Made by a program: the position numbers and the translations under genes | Assembly (NCBI GenBank): GCA_030062745.1 | Contig: CP099848.1 | Coordinates: forward strand, 2,633,501-2,697,500 | Source: Capitulum mitella | Taxonomy: Eukaryota > Arthropoda > Thecostraca > Pollicipedomorpha > Pollicipedidae | Direction of reading: 5' to 3' | Length of the DNA: 64,000 nt | Notes under the pieces: generated by a model | Database searches by the model: none | Told to the model about the DNA's origin: nothing | The model's input: the letters and a program-made list of their open reading frames with translations, nothing else | Shown here: one piece after another, positions 37,740 through 55,989 of the stretch | Layout of the letters: each line of letters begins with the position of its first letter | How positions within the stretch are numbered: position 1 is the first letter of the stretch

Positions 37740-39290
37740 TTATTCGATGTCGCAGGTCGTTAACTGACCCAGTGAGCATGCGAACGTGACAGTTCCTCCT
37801 TTTTCATGTCCCTGGTGCTGCCTGTGCCAACATTATGCAAACACTGTTATACGATTTGTGCTTTTGAAATAAAGAATGACTAGAAAGGTTTTAAATGTTT
37901 CTTTAATTCAGTTTTTAGAAACGTATACCTTCCATTTTCCAATTCCTGTGAACGGCTTTGACTTTTCCCAAAATTCTAAACGTTTGGACCAAAGAGATAA
38001 TTCCATCGGTTAGCTCTCGATTCCTGCCCATTGCATCAAAATCGCTTAATAAACATCAGAGTTATCATAAGTCGGAAGCATGCCATTTTGTGATGAAAAC
38101 GTTTACGTGATGGAAAACTGATTGTTGTTGCTTGCGATCATATGGGACAAATAGATGTCGAGATCTCGGGAGGGGATGAATAAGTACCCCCCATTCGGAA
38201 ATGCATCTTCATACCCCACTGGCGTTATGGGCACGGAAAAAAAGTTTAAGGAAAAAAACGTTTTCAGACATGAATTAATTTGCGACGATGACGGACGTCT
38301 TCCAGAGATGTAATGGAATCATTGAAGTCCGTTTAGTGCTGAAATATCCAGACACCGATGACCATTAGATTACTAGCTAAAAACTGGCAGTTTTCCAGTG
38401 CCGCAGAGTGGAGGGGTATTAGTCGTAGGTTGAATCTGGTTTTATTTTGCAGTTTTGATCTTGCGTTTTTTGTTGGATTACCAAATAGCATTGTCATAAT
38501 CCTGGCTGAATCTGTCTTCGGGTGTCACGCGGACTAACGTACACCACGGTTGTGTGGGATAGCTCTCATCCACCGATAAGATGCCAACAGGTCACGAGCG
38601 CGAGTGCTTGCAAATTGTGTTCGGCGACAGGACATGATTGAGCTGAAGTTTCCTTTTTTGGGAGGAGGAAGAGTGGTCGGCCGTGAGTCCGAATAGCATC
38701 GCTGTTTTTGACAGTGGTCCCTCTCGGTAGGAACTGACATTCCCGTGTTGGGCTCGGTGACAGTGCTTGGATATTCTCAAAAGATGTCTTGGGCTCCGGC
38801 ATGGATTTTTAACGTGATTAAAAGAGTGGGCCAGCTTGATAAAATGGTAGGTCGTTTCGAGCCGCGAAGGCTTCAAGGTCAAAGCATGACGGAGACTATC
38901 GTATCTTTTCTGTTATTTGGCCTTGGTCGGCCTAACAGCCGCCGCAAATAAGATAAACCGCATCTCGTAGGTTTGTCGTTAGACTAGAAAAATATTACGA
39001 CCTTTCCAAAATCATACAGGATTGTTTGCGATGTGTGATAGTTTTTAGATAATATGGCGGTATTATCGGACATGACCGACTATTTTAACAGAGGTCTTGT
39101 GCTGTTTTGTGTCATCATGCCTCACTCATGCGTTGATGGAAGTTTTGCTGTTCTCCAGGGATGTCAGTTTGATGCATCTCCTTTTATATATTTATTCACG
39201 GTTCCATGAAGTCATTTCATTTTTCTTTATTTTCATTCGTTCCAAATAGGCCTGGCGCCGTGATGTGATTTTAATTTGGCAAGCGGTGTC
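37740..39290. other. CpG-normal spacer upstream of cytochrome b5
   Basis: CpG returns abruptly near 37740. I see no exon, no clear repeat and no RNA gene here. Confidence 0.4.
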
Positions 39291-39419
39291 GGATCTAGGT
39301 GGCGGTTGTAGAATTAAACGTGACGTATCGTACAGCAACTGCACTTGTCGCGTTGGTAGGTACGGTGCGAATAAATATTTTGTCGCCGTCGTGTTTGTGT
39401 TCGGCTGTTGAAAGACGCG

Positions 39420-39790
39420 TTCAGGCCCCTGCCGGACCTCACCGCCGCCGTCACCCTCTGACATCGGTCCGCCTTCACCGTGACGGCGGGCCGGCAGAGA
39501 GGTCACGGCGTGCGTCATCACCGCGTCTCCCCCCCCCCCCCGGCCAGCCGCCGTCAGACGGCTGGTGTCGCCGGTTCACGCCGTGTCCTCCCCGCGGCGG
39601 CGCGCTGTATGTGCCTCTGTTGCGGCCTGGCCGGCCTGCGTGTGGAGCGGGCGGGGTGCGGCGGCCACAGACGGGTGGCTGCAGGCGGCCGGTGCGCGCA
39701 CTGTACGGTCCCGAGCAGCGGCGCGAGGCCCGCGGCCAGAGCTGCCGGCGCTGACCGTCCCGTGCCCCGACCCGCCCCGCAGACGTCGCC
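39420..39790 (+). promoter_or_regulatory. CpG-rich 5' region of cytochrome b5
   Basis: A very GC-rich, CpG-rich stretch runs into the ATG at 39791. It contains a C12 run at 39531-39542. A CpG-rich 5' end next to a housekeeping gene suggests promoter and 5' UTR; a 5' UTR intron ending in CCCGCAG at about 39781 is possible. No TATA box was noticed. Confidence 0.45.
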
Positions 39791-42700
39791 ATGACCGCCG
39801 AGAAGAAGGTGTTCTCGCTGAAGGAGGTGGAGGAGCACACCAACGACAAGGACATCTGGATCGTCATCCACGACCGCGTCTACAATGTCACCAAGTTCCT
39901 GGACGAGGTGAGTGCCGCCGATGGTCGTGGCGTCTCTGGTGGTTCTTGGTTCGGCCGTTTTCGCCGGCGTGTACGAACGCTGAGCGTGATAGTGTCTACT
40001 CGGCGGTTAACAACGGATGAGGAAACCAGCGTGCCTAGGAATGACAGCGATTTCAGACCGCCTGTGAGCTACACTTGTCTCGAGGTAACTATCGGCGGCC
40101 TGGTACCGTTTTCATACCCGAAGCCTTTTTCGCGAGACGCGTTTTTGTCGCCACAGAAGGGCTAGCAGGTCATGACCCCGATCGGGTCACGGTCTGTTGT
40201 TCACCCGTTCGAGGAGTAAAAATAGTGCTGTCTGTCGTAATCGGGACACGCTTGGCGTTTGCCTTTGGCTTGACATCGACTGCATGTCACCTTTTGAGTG
40301 GTCGGGGTTTTCACGAGACATAAATGTGACGGATAAACGTATTTGTTTGATCTCCAATGGAGCATTTTGTTGCGAGGGCGGTTGACTTCCTTGGGCAGAC
40401 GCGTTTTATCGAGCTATACATCGGGACGTCCCCCGCCTCAAACTCGACGAGAGAATGGTTAGCGCAGCCGGAAACTTCGGAACAGAACTCGCGCCGACTT
40501 CGTAATTAAGCCTGTTGAGTCAGTTTTGGAGTTCTCCACAAGGAGCAATAGTTTAGAGTTGCAGCGGGGAGGAGGGGGAGCGCTTATTGGTGCATCAGAG
40601 TGTCGGAAATGCGCCACCTCTTCCGTAGGCCTTCGGTTGGAATGCTAAATTATTTTCGTGGATCACGTTTTGGGAAATTGGTTAACAACTAAGCTTTTGT
40701 TATGTTATGTGTTTGTGGAATACCTGCAAAAAGGTATGTCGTCGGTCATTCACCATTTCCTTTTTACCAACTGCGTTAGGACTTTGGCAGGGCCTGTTCT
40801 TGACCTGACCCTGGAGCGCCCGCATAAATTCTTTGCGGTGTCTTTTTGGCCAGACCTTTTGCCTCGCAGTCCTTCGATGCTTTAAATGTCAAGTAGTTGG
40901 TTTGGCCGAGAAATATAAACTTTGCGGCAAAGATGTCTGCAGCCAAATCGTTAGTGTCAAGAGAAATAATTTCAGGATGCACTCTTGCCATGCGTCAGGT
41001 TGAGCATAAAATTGGGTTTCAGGGGCTTCCATCAATACATACGGGATGGCATAAATCGTTCGATGCGATGCAGAACTCATCGGCATGAGAAGTCTCCTTG
41101 GTATACGGGCTTCGTGCCTGAGAAACTCCCCGTGAGCGAATGCGAAAGACGGCACCGTGGTGCGGTGCTGACTGCCACGGAAGCACGGCGCTCCTGTGGG
41201 AGCTCGAGCTGGAGTCAGCGCGTCCGCTGGCCAACGAGCGGCGCGATTGCCCTCAGACCGGTGCATCGGCGCGGCACCCCGACCGCCGGCTTAAAACCAG
41301 TCGGACGGGGCGGTGATTCTGAGTGGCGCGCCGCCGCGTCGGCCGGCGCCTCTTCCTGCAGTTCGCGGCCGCGCCCCGCCGCCGTGCGCGGGCGAGCGGC
41401 CCGAGAGTGCCCTCCCCTGCCGCCGCCGCTCTCTCGCGCGCCGCGGCCGAACGCCCTTGAACGCCGCTTGGCGCGGCCGTCGTCATGGTGACGTGGCAGG
41501 TTTGCTTAAGTGAAGAGGCGGCGGCCCGGGCGGCGGGGCGGCCGCGCTCTCGCGCACTGTCGCGCGTCCTGACCTGGCGACTCCGCCGGCGCGGCACGCC
41601 CGACCTCGGCGTCGCTGACTCGCTCGGTTGAGTCTCGCTTCGAACGACGCTCGACGTTCGATGGTAGTCCCATGTCGGGGCGCTGCGGAAAAAGCAAAAC
41701 GGCGTTGCTTTCGAGCGCCGTCTTCGAGGAAGATTTAACGAGCAGGGCAGGGAAGTCAGTGCTCGGACGGGATATAGACGTACCCCCTGACCTGTTGCGC
41801 TCGCTGTGTCAGCCAGCCTGCCGCACCTGCTGGCCAGGCAGCCCGCCGCGCCCACCTATCTTCTGTGTCCGTCGACCTGGTAGCAGAACCCGGTTTTACC
41901 CGCCGACGTGGGCCATCTCACCCACCGCGCGGTCTTCTCAGTCGGCAGGCAGAAGCTTTCAGAGCAGTTCCGATGGCAAAGTTCTGCCGTAGTGTGCTCA
42001 TCTGCCGAGAGGACCACCATGAAAGGCGCTCCTTTGTCAAACTGTCATTATCTGCGCCAGTATTTGACATTCAGAGTTCAGCATCACATGAATTCGGGGC
42101 GATCTGGGCTGGATGTAACACACGAAGAAGGAAATGTTAATTGACTGGTCGGATGTACGAGATGTGCGTCTGATAGTGTTTGGCACACAGGCGTAGTCAG
42201 GGGGGGGGGGGCATCGCTTCCCCTTAGGTCCGCATTTTTGTGAAAACCGTTGCGCATCGTCTTCCCGGCGGGAGGTTTTCGTATGATTCCAGTTCACACT
42301 GAGCCTCCGGGCCCACATAAGAAAATCCTGGCTGCACCCCCTGGCTTTGCACCAGGGTTAAACGGCGTATCTACAACTGCGAGCTCCATTTGTTTGACAT
42401 CCGCCGTTTGAACTGTTCATGCACGATTTGCAAACGCGAAGCTCGGGTTGTGTTGGTCTTGGTGTACCGTTTCTGGAGGGCTGAGGTTGCCGTTTAGGTT
42501 TTCATCTCGAGACTGAAGTATTGCTCGCTATTAGAATTACGTGCCATCCCTTCCCTTAATGAATCCTGTTTTCATGCGGCCCTCACCCCACCGTGATTTT
42601 GCCGGCGCTTAAATCGAACCGTTCGCGTTACTGCGCTGCTGTGCGATGATGTTTCCTATTTATCATTTTCACTCGTTGCAACACAATTTGAATGTTCTTG

Positions 42701-45700
42701 GATTGGGTAGCGGCTCCAGGAGAGGCTTCTGGGAGGCATTCCGCGATTTTGCGGTTGTCTTAGATTTGTGCTCGCTCCTTTTGATGTTGGTGAGCAGCAT
42801 GTTAACGTTAGTACACCATCATTTCAAAGCACAACTTCAAAACGTTTATGATAATTCACTGTCCACATGGTTTGCAAAGTCCCTGGAGACTGCAAAGTTG
42901 GGATACAAGGGACATCATAGAGGGTGATGCAGCACCATGAATGAGTGGGTTGTGCATGTTGAAAACATTGTGTGGGCCAGGAATTCAACGTTTTTGCATG
43001 CCATAACACTGATAAAAAGAACATATTTTCTGGATGCCAAAGAGAACATGAATGAGGATCAAAGGCGGAACCGTGTACAGGAATTTGGGAGGCTCAGACT
43101 TCGATTTACATGTACCGAGGTTTACATTATTGCTTTCAGCCCAGTTATGACGTTTGTCGAAATGCGTTTACGACAGGTACATGCATGCATGGGTAAGGGC
43201 TGATGAAGAAGATTAGGAGAGAGGAACAGGAGAATACCATGGTTGGACTAGACTGCAATGGAAATCATCATTCTTTTGATATCCTGAGCCCGCTTGATGT
43301 TTCTTATAGATTGTAACCGTTGTCTCTTGTGAAGGTTTTTCTGGCCCATCGAATGGGCGAAGTGGATTCGAAATATTAGGAAAAAACGCGAAAAACCTAA
43401 TTTGCAAACGGATGGAGGGCCAAAATTTTGGTCCAAGTTTGATTAAGTTCTTGGAGCTTCGTATGCCAGGGGACGGAAGTCGACCGCTCACTGCCATTTG
43501 GCTCTGTTGTTGGCGTCACGTGTTTGCTATCTTCGAATAAATGAAAACCGTAGTCCAGACCATGGTTTTCGTTGAAGTGCTGTTTCGTTGAAATCGTTCC
43601 GTTAGGTTGACAGGTTTCGGGACGAGACGTTAGCGGAAATCTGACCCGAATGGATTTCAAGCGAAATCCTCTGCGTGAAAATAAGGTTAAACCTCTGAAA
43701 GCTGCTTCTTTGGTTGTCTGTCGACGATTCCAGACGTCGACTCTTCAGCTTTTTGGTGACCCTCAAGGCCGTGTGTGTGTGCACCTATAGTGATAGAACT
43801 ATGATTCATTTATACGATACTTTTTATTCAAGACCCGCCTGCTCGCTTCAAATGCCTTTTAGCAGAGGGCAGTTTATGGAAAGCTTTGTGTGCGATGTGG
43901 CTATAATTAGCTATTTAGTACAACATAGCTTTGTGTAGCATTTTTCGTTTTACAGGAAAAAGCTTCTTCTACAGGTTTCTCCAGCGTAATCCCCAAGACT
44001 CGCTGAACCACCCTGGGCGCAGACGGCTGTAAATAGCGTTCAGCGGCCTGCTTCGGTGCAGCGGGCGCGATATATTGTAGGCCCGACCTCTGCTTGCACT
44101 GCGCTGAAGGCATGATCCGGTCACGGTCAGTTAGTCTCGGACCACGTGAGCTGGTTTTGCAGCATTACGGGCATTGCACGGGCGACGACGGCTGGTGGCG
44201 GCGGGCCTGCGACCGACTTCACCTGACCTGACCTGGCTTGACCTGACCTGACCTGACCTGGTCTGATCTGACCTGGTCTGATCTGATCTGATCTGACCTG
44301 ACCTGACCTGACCTGACCTGACCTGACTGGACCTGGCCCGTCAACCCGACCTGACTGGGCTGGGCTGACACAACCTGACATGACAGTCTGACCGGAATGA
44401 CCTTGTCTGACCTCACCCGACGCGTTTACTCTCGACAGCACCCGGGCGGCGAGGAGGTGCTCAAGGACATGGCGGGCAAGGTGGCCACGGAGAACTTCGA
44501 GGACGTCGGCCACTCGACCGACGCCCGCGAACTGATGAAGACCTACCAGATCGGCGAGCTGACCGAGGTGGGCTCGGGTGACCGCCGGAAAGGGGGGGGG
44601 GTGTCGGCACCGGCGCTGGTGAGGTGGGGGCGGTGCCCGTCGTGGCTGAGAGGATGGGTGTTGTGTTCTTATGTGGAAGCTACATGGGCCACAGGGTTCC
44701 ACAGCACGTCGTTTTTTTTATTTTACCCTGGATGCGTGACTGCGTGCAAAAACGCGTCCATATTTCCTTCTTTGCGCTTTCTGTCCCTTCACTGTACGTT
44801 TCTGGTGTCAGTCCGGGACTGCGCAGACTTCTTTGTACCGTTCGGTTAGATGTTTCCTCAGTAGGTTCAATTCTTTGGTGTCACGTTGACAGGCGAACAA
44901 GCATAAGGTGACACCTTCTGTACTGGCGATCAGGGTTCATGGTTTCGGCGGCAATTTCATATCGCGTATCTTTTCTTACAGGAGGACAAACAGCACACCA
45001 AGGAGAAGAAGTTTACGTGGGCAACACCGGAGACGCAGTCTAGCGGGTAACACATCTTTCCATGCCATGTGATATCCCGGTCTCGTGATGTCAAACGGAG
45101 AGCGTGCATGGGTCAGCGTGCATCGTGCATGGGCCAGCCGAAAATGCCGCGGACTGGGGCGAGCCGGCGCGAGCGGCCGGCTCGTGCCAGACGATGACGT
45201 GACGCGGGGCCGTGCGGCCGGCCGCCCGCCGTGCGTTACCGCGGGTCGGCCGCGCGCCGTCTCCGGCCGGGTCGGGGCGCCGCTGCGGGGCCGGCGGCGG
45301 TTCGGGAGCCGCTATCGGCGCCGTGCCGGGCTATCTGCCGCCGGGCGACCTCTGGTCGGGCGGCCCGGTCCGGGTCGGTCGGCCGCCGCCGCTCCGAGGG
45401 CTGGCCGGACCGGCGCGGGCTGCGGCTCCGCGCGGGCGTGCCGGGCCCGCCGTCCGCCGCCGCTCCGGACGCCGTCGGCGGCTGGCGCCTGCCGCGCTGG
45501 CACAACCCGAGCCGACAGCACCGCAACTCGGGTTGTTGGTGCTTGTCGGACCAGAGTGAGGGGGGAGGGAGGCAGAGCCCGATGGGCTCCCGCTCCCGCA
45601 TTTTTTTGGATGATGTTTGAATATGTCCATTTATCAGGACGTGTGTAGCCGAGTTTTTTGCTTGGCGTGGTAGTTTGACTGTTGGCGACCTCGTTTGGCG

Positions 45701-47058
45701 CCTTTTTTTCTTTTTCAGTATTGCTTTTCACAAGTTTTCTCGCCAATTCTTCGTGTATTCGTCACACAAAAAGGTCTTCCACTTTCACCACCTGTATTCT
45801 CGACGTTAAACACTGACCACTCACAGCACTAGCACTTCACTACGTTACGAGCTTCACGTGGCTCACGACATGTTGAGTCGGTAGATACACCGATAAGTTG
45901 CATACTGAGCGAAAACCGGCTGATGAAAGGTTATGGTGCAATTATGATATCATATACAACCAATCAGGAGTCGTTTTGCAATCCGAATATTCTGGAAAGA
46001 CTAGTCTTTAGCCACTGAACGAGCGTGAGAACGCACGGATTACAAAGAACTGGCTGATGTAAAGTGGATGCAAGAGCTCAGAAGTTTCCGCGGGTGTAAG
46101 CTATTTTAAGATTCGAAAAAGGAAGTATCGTTGAACATTGCGGCATATGATCCACCTAGCGACACTGCGGCACGATTGATGTACTTCAGGCGTTAATGCG
46201 TTCTCAGACGTCTTTATCTGATTCCCTTCGGTGCCGACTGTGGAAACTAGAGTTGAAGGCATCTGGTAGCCTTATACAGTCTTCCAAACTAAAGGCTTTT
46301 CAAGGGAAACCTCTACGATTTTGGAAAAAATTAGCAAACATTGAAATTTGAAGGTTTTCTGATACGGGAACTTTAAAGCCATGATGTCAACTTTGTTACA
46401 ACGTGATCAAATTGTGTCCCGTTCCAATCTGTCGCGACTAGACGACAAGATATGGATTCTTATGATTACTTACTGCGGGGAATCGCATATTGCGTGATTC
46501 AAACAAATTGTGATTGTGACCAAATTTCAGACGTGATGACAAACGTTATGATCAAACAATGATGCATTATTTTTGGAGTCGTTTTGGCTGGATGGGTGAC
46601 TCATGTCATAGTGTGTCGTTAGCGACACCACTGTGTTGTTTTGGTGACGTCCTAAATACGAGGGTGGCCCTGTTCAAAGGCTCGTGTTACATTAAATTCG
46701 CGGGTGCCTACTGACCAGTGAAACCTGACGTCTGGCAGCTGCAACCGCGACTTGCCGACTCCCTAAACCGCGGGATATTTTTCCAGTGCAGCGAAGCCAT
46801 CGCGCGTACCGCGGCGGTCGCGTTTTGGTGCCTTATCAGCCGTCGAACCACATTGGTGTATCAAGGGGGCAGGCGTGGACTTAGAGATGTGAACCAGGGG
46901 CGTTACTGCTGTGCGAGCAGGGTGCGTTCGCCCCTTCGTCTATACTGGACGATGCCCCTCAGTCTGACTGTGTCTCCCGTTTCAGGGGCATGAACTGGCT
47001 GATTCCGATAATCGTCGCTTTAGTGGTCTCCCTGATCTACCGGTACTTCGCGGCGTGA
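39791..47058 (+). CDS. CYB5: Cytochrome b5, tail-anchored ER form
   Basis: Cytochrome b5 passes electrons from NADH-cytochrome b5 reductase to desaturases and P450s at the ER membrane. Four exons with matching phases: 39791-39907, 44439-44567, 44982-45046 and 46986-47058 (TGA), giving 127 residues. The ATG context is GTCGCCATGA. Heme ligands are His40 in HPGGEEVL and His64 in [11 protein letters not shown], 24 residues apart as usual. Core motifs are [19 protein letters not shown] and [10 protein letters not shown] charged linker ([11 protein letters not shown]) leads to one C-terminal membrane segment ([19 protein letters not shown], residues about 106-124), the tail anchor. Intron 1 is 4.5 kb and carries a CpG-rich island, a dispersed repeat and an (ACCTG)n array just before the exon-2 acceptor. 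Confidence 0.97.
41100..41660. promoter_or_regulatory. CpG-island-like patch in cytochrome b5 intron 1
   Basis: This is strongly GC- and CpG-rich relative to its flanks, open in several frames on both strands, with no protein match. A TGACGT motif is at about 41487. It could be an alternative promoter or the 5' end of an unseen antisense transcript. Confidence 0.25.
42195..42345 (+). repeat. Dispersed repeat, copy 2 (first copy at 12245-12395)
   Basis: Same word order as 12245-12395, including GTCCGCATTTTTGTGAA, TTTTCGTATGATT and AATCCTGGCTGCACCCC. It follows a G10 run, whereas copy 1 has GGGGGCCC at that place. Confidence 0.65.
44216..44345. repeat. (ACCTG)n pentanucleotide array
   Basis: About 20 imperfect ACCTG units with TCTG/ATCTG variants end some 90 bases before the exon-2 acceptor of cytochrome b5. 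This pyrimidine-purine array overlaps the usual branch-point zone. Confidence 0.9.
45130..45570. other. GC- and CpG-rich patch in cytochrome b5 intron 3
   Basis: All frames are open for long stretches because AT-rich stop codons are scarce. One frame reads [15 protein letters not shown], which looks protein-like, but I recognise no family and see no paired splice sites. Recorded as an unexplained island. Confidence 0.3.
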
Positions 47059-47149
47059 GCGGCCTGCTTTGTTCATTCGGGTCGGTGGGGCCCGGGTCCG
47101 CGTCTGTCTCTCTCCGGCCACCGACACGCGCCGCGGACTGCAGCCGGCC

Positions 47150-47680
47150 GGCGGCCCTGCTGAGCCGCTCACTGGCCCTGCTGAGCCGCGCTGCGGCCCA
47201 GCTGAGCCGCCCTCTGGCCCGACTGAGCCACACTCCGGGCCTGCTGAGCCGCTCACCGGCCCTGCTGAGCCGCTCGCCGGCCCTGCTGAGCCACTCACCG
47301 GCCCTGCTGAACCGCGCCCCAGCCCTGTTGAGCCTCGCACCAGCTCTGCTGAACCGCCCTCCGGCCCGGCTGAGCCGCCCTCCGGCCATGCTGAGTCACC
47401 CTCCGGTCCGGCTGAGCCGCTCTCCGGCCCAGCCGAGCTGCGCCCCAGCCCTGCTGAGCAGCGCACCGGCCCTGCTGGGCCGTACTCCTGCCCGCCATGT
47501 TGCTGCGCTCCGGCCCTGCTGAGCAACGTTCCGGCCCTGCTGAGCTGCTCACCGGCCCTGCTGAGCCGCCTTCCGGCCCTGCTGGGCCGCACTCCTGCCC
47601 GCCATGTTGCTGTGCTCCGGCCCTGCTGAGCAACGTTCCGGCCCTGCTGAGCTGCTCACCGGCCCTGCTGAGACGCTCAT
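47150..47680. repeat. 21-bp minisatellite just downstream of cytochrome b5
   Basis: About 25 degenerate units of type CTGCTGAGCCGCTCACCGGCC start roughly 95 bases after the cytochrome b5 stop, probably in its 3' UTR. Because 21 is a multiple of three, every frame that lacks a stop stays open: LLSRSPA heptads, GPAEP-type and, on the other strand, collagen-like SAGP repeats. At about 47495-47660 a higher-order unit of about 110 bp is duplicated (ending GCCCGCCATGTTGCTG). Confidence 0.9.
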
Positions 47681-48978
47681 CGATCCGCGCCTCGGCCGCC
47701 GTGATTCTAGGGTCATTTGTCTGGTTGGACCTGCGGGAATGTTTCGTGCTCGTGATGGTTTCTGTAATTCTTCGGGCGGGGATCGTGTGAATCGTGTGAC
47801 GGGCATGAATGGCGTGTGGTGTCGGCGCGTGGCCAATGGCTAGATGTATTTTTGTATGATTCTTACGCGGCCAGGTTACAGCATCATTTATCGACGTGAT
47901 TGTCTACACGATTGGCTTATAACCATGAGCGGCGCGGATTATGCAGCTGGGAGTCCGCGCAGATTGTTACACTGAGTGCAAATGCTAGGAATATACACCA
48001 CGAGGAAGTGCCAAAGTTTTCTTGCAGTATTACGCAGGTGCGGTGGAACGTCTGAAGCTGGGGGAGGGCAATCGTGATTTTTGCCTTTTGCTTGCCATGC
48101 AGCGCCATAGGGCTAAGTTAAATGTTGCCCACTGTTCCATCCCCCTCTCCCCGCTTCCAGCGCCCCCGATGTTACGGAATCGTGCTCAGCTCCCAGACTC
48201 GCCAGCCGGTCCACCAGTAATTCCTATCGCCTGAAATCTGAGTACAAGGCGATTGGTACGCACAAAATGAATAAGCACTAAGCGAAGGAAGCGGCTTAAT
48301 GCTTTTAGCGTCGGGTTGCTCCCTATGTTTGCTTATTGCAATGCATATGGATATGGTGACAATTGGCATTGTTTCGTTCTGTCGCTAGTAACAGGGTGTG
48401 ATAATTTGATAACGGCACATAAATCTGGGCAGTTGCAGGAGAGCTTTGCTCATCTGAAACGGCTAGACATGCAACGCTCTGCTACCCTACCAGCAAGGAT
48501 GAACTTTAACGGAAATAGTTGAGGGAGGGGGCAAATGATGTTTGGGACGCATTTTTTCCTGCCAGCGCCCATAGGATTAATGTTAAATATCCATAACTTT
48601 GGGAGAGGGCAGGTGCCCTCTAAGGTATATCAAAGATTCATTCCAAAGTATATCAAATTCCATTGCCGTATCCATATTCCATAGCATATCAAAGCATCCC
48701 TATCTACCAGCCGCAGCATGCGCCAGCACACTCTGCCGTAATTGGATCATGCTTAATCGACAAAGAAAAATATATCGAGTTGCTCCTTCCTATCAGCTGA
48801 CGACAGTCCCAGCATGTTCCTTCCCTGCGCTGCAATCGCCGCTTGATCTGAAACGTTGGCGCCGGCATGCGGCGGTAGACGCGTTGCTGCTGTCTCGTTG
48901 CTTGCTTGAATACGCCTTTAAATTGAGTGTGCAAGGCGTTTTTAAAGAACAGCATCATTAAACAAATAGTTGTCCAAC
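47680..48978. other. Spacer between cytochrome b5 and Sm G
   Basis: Contains two copies (48055-48170 and 48495-48620) of the CCATGCAGCGCCATAGG repeat family also present at 33095-33190. No other gene was recognised. The last 200 bases before 48979 are likely the Sm G promoter. Confidence 0.45.
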
Positions 48979-55886
<6,908 letters not shown>

Positions 55887-55977
55887 CCACGCACCACTCC
55901 GCTGTCGCCATCGTGGTCCGAGCATCATCCTTATCTGCACGTCCATGTCGTTCGCCGTACACTCGCCGTCATGAGCC

Positions 55978-55983
55978 AATAAA
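55978..55983 (+). terminator. Sm G poly(A) signal AATAAA
   Basis: A canonical AATAAA lies 92 bases after the Sm G stop, followed by a GT-rich stretch (TGTGTTGGACTTAGGTTTTG), a good downstream element. Confidence 0.75.
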
Positions 55984-55989
55984 TGTGTT

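Larger units (their letters stand above)
34850..37740. other. CpG-depleted spacer, no gene recognised
   Basis: Apart from the inverted repeat at 35050-35430, CpG is almost absent. Open frames are short and match no family known to me. Sequence at about 36380-36600 is the reverse complement of a repeat at about 51845-52020 (shared words TTTTGGAGT, CAGTTATGA, TGTCATGCCTGCTT or a close variant). The block could be the body of an unrecognised gene or simply old repeats. Confidence 0.45.

Noticed and set aside
41253..41855. 200-residue minus-strand open frame in the cytochrome b5 intron
   Set aside because: Arg/Ala-rich translation of a CpG island with no domain; kept only as a possible regulatory patch.
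47020..47592. Collagen-like SAGPEGGSAGP open frame on the minus strand
   Set aside because: Product of the 21-bp minisatellite; equivalent open frames exist in other phases and on the other strand.
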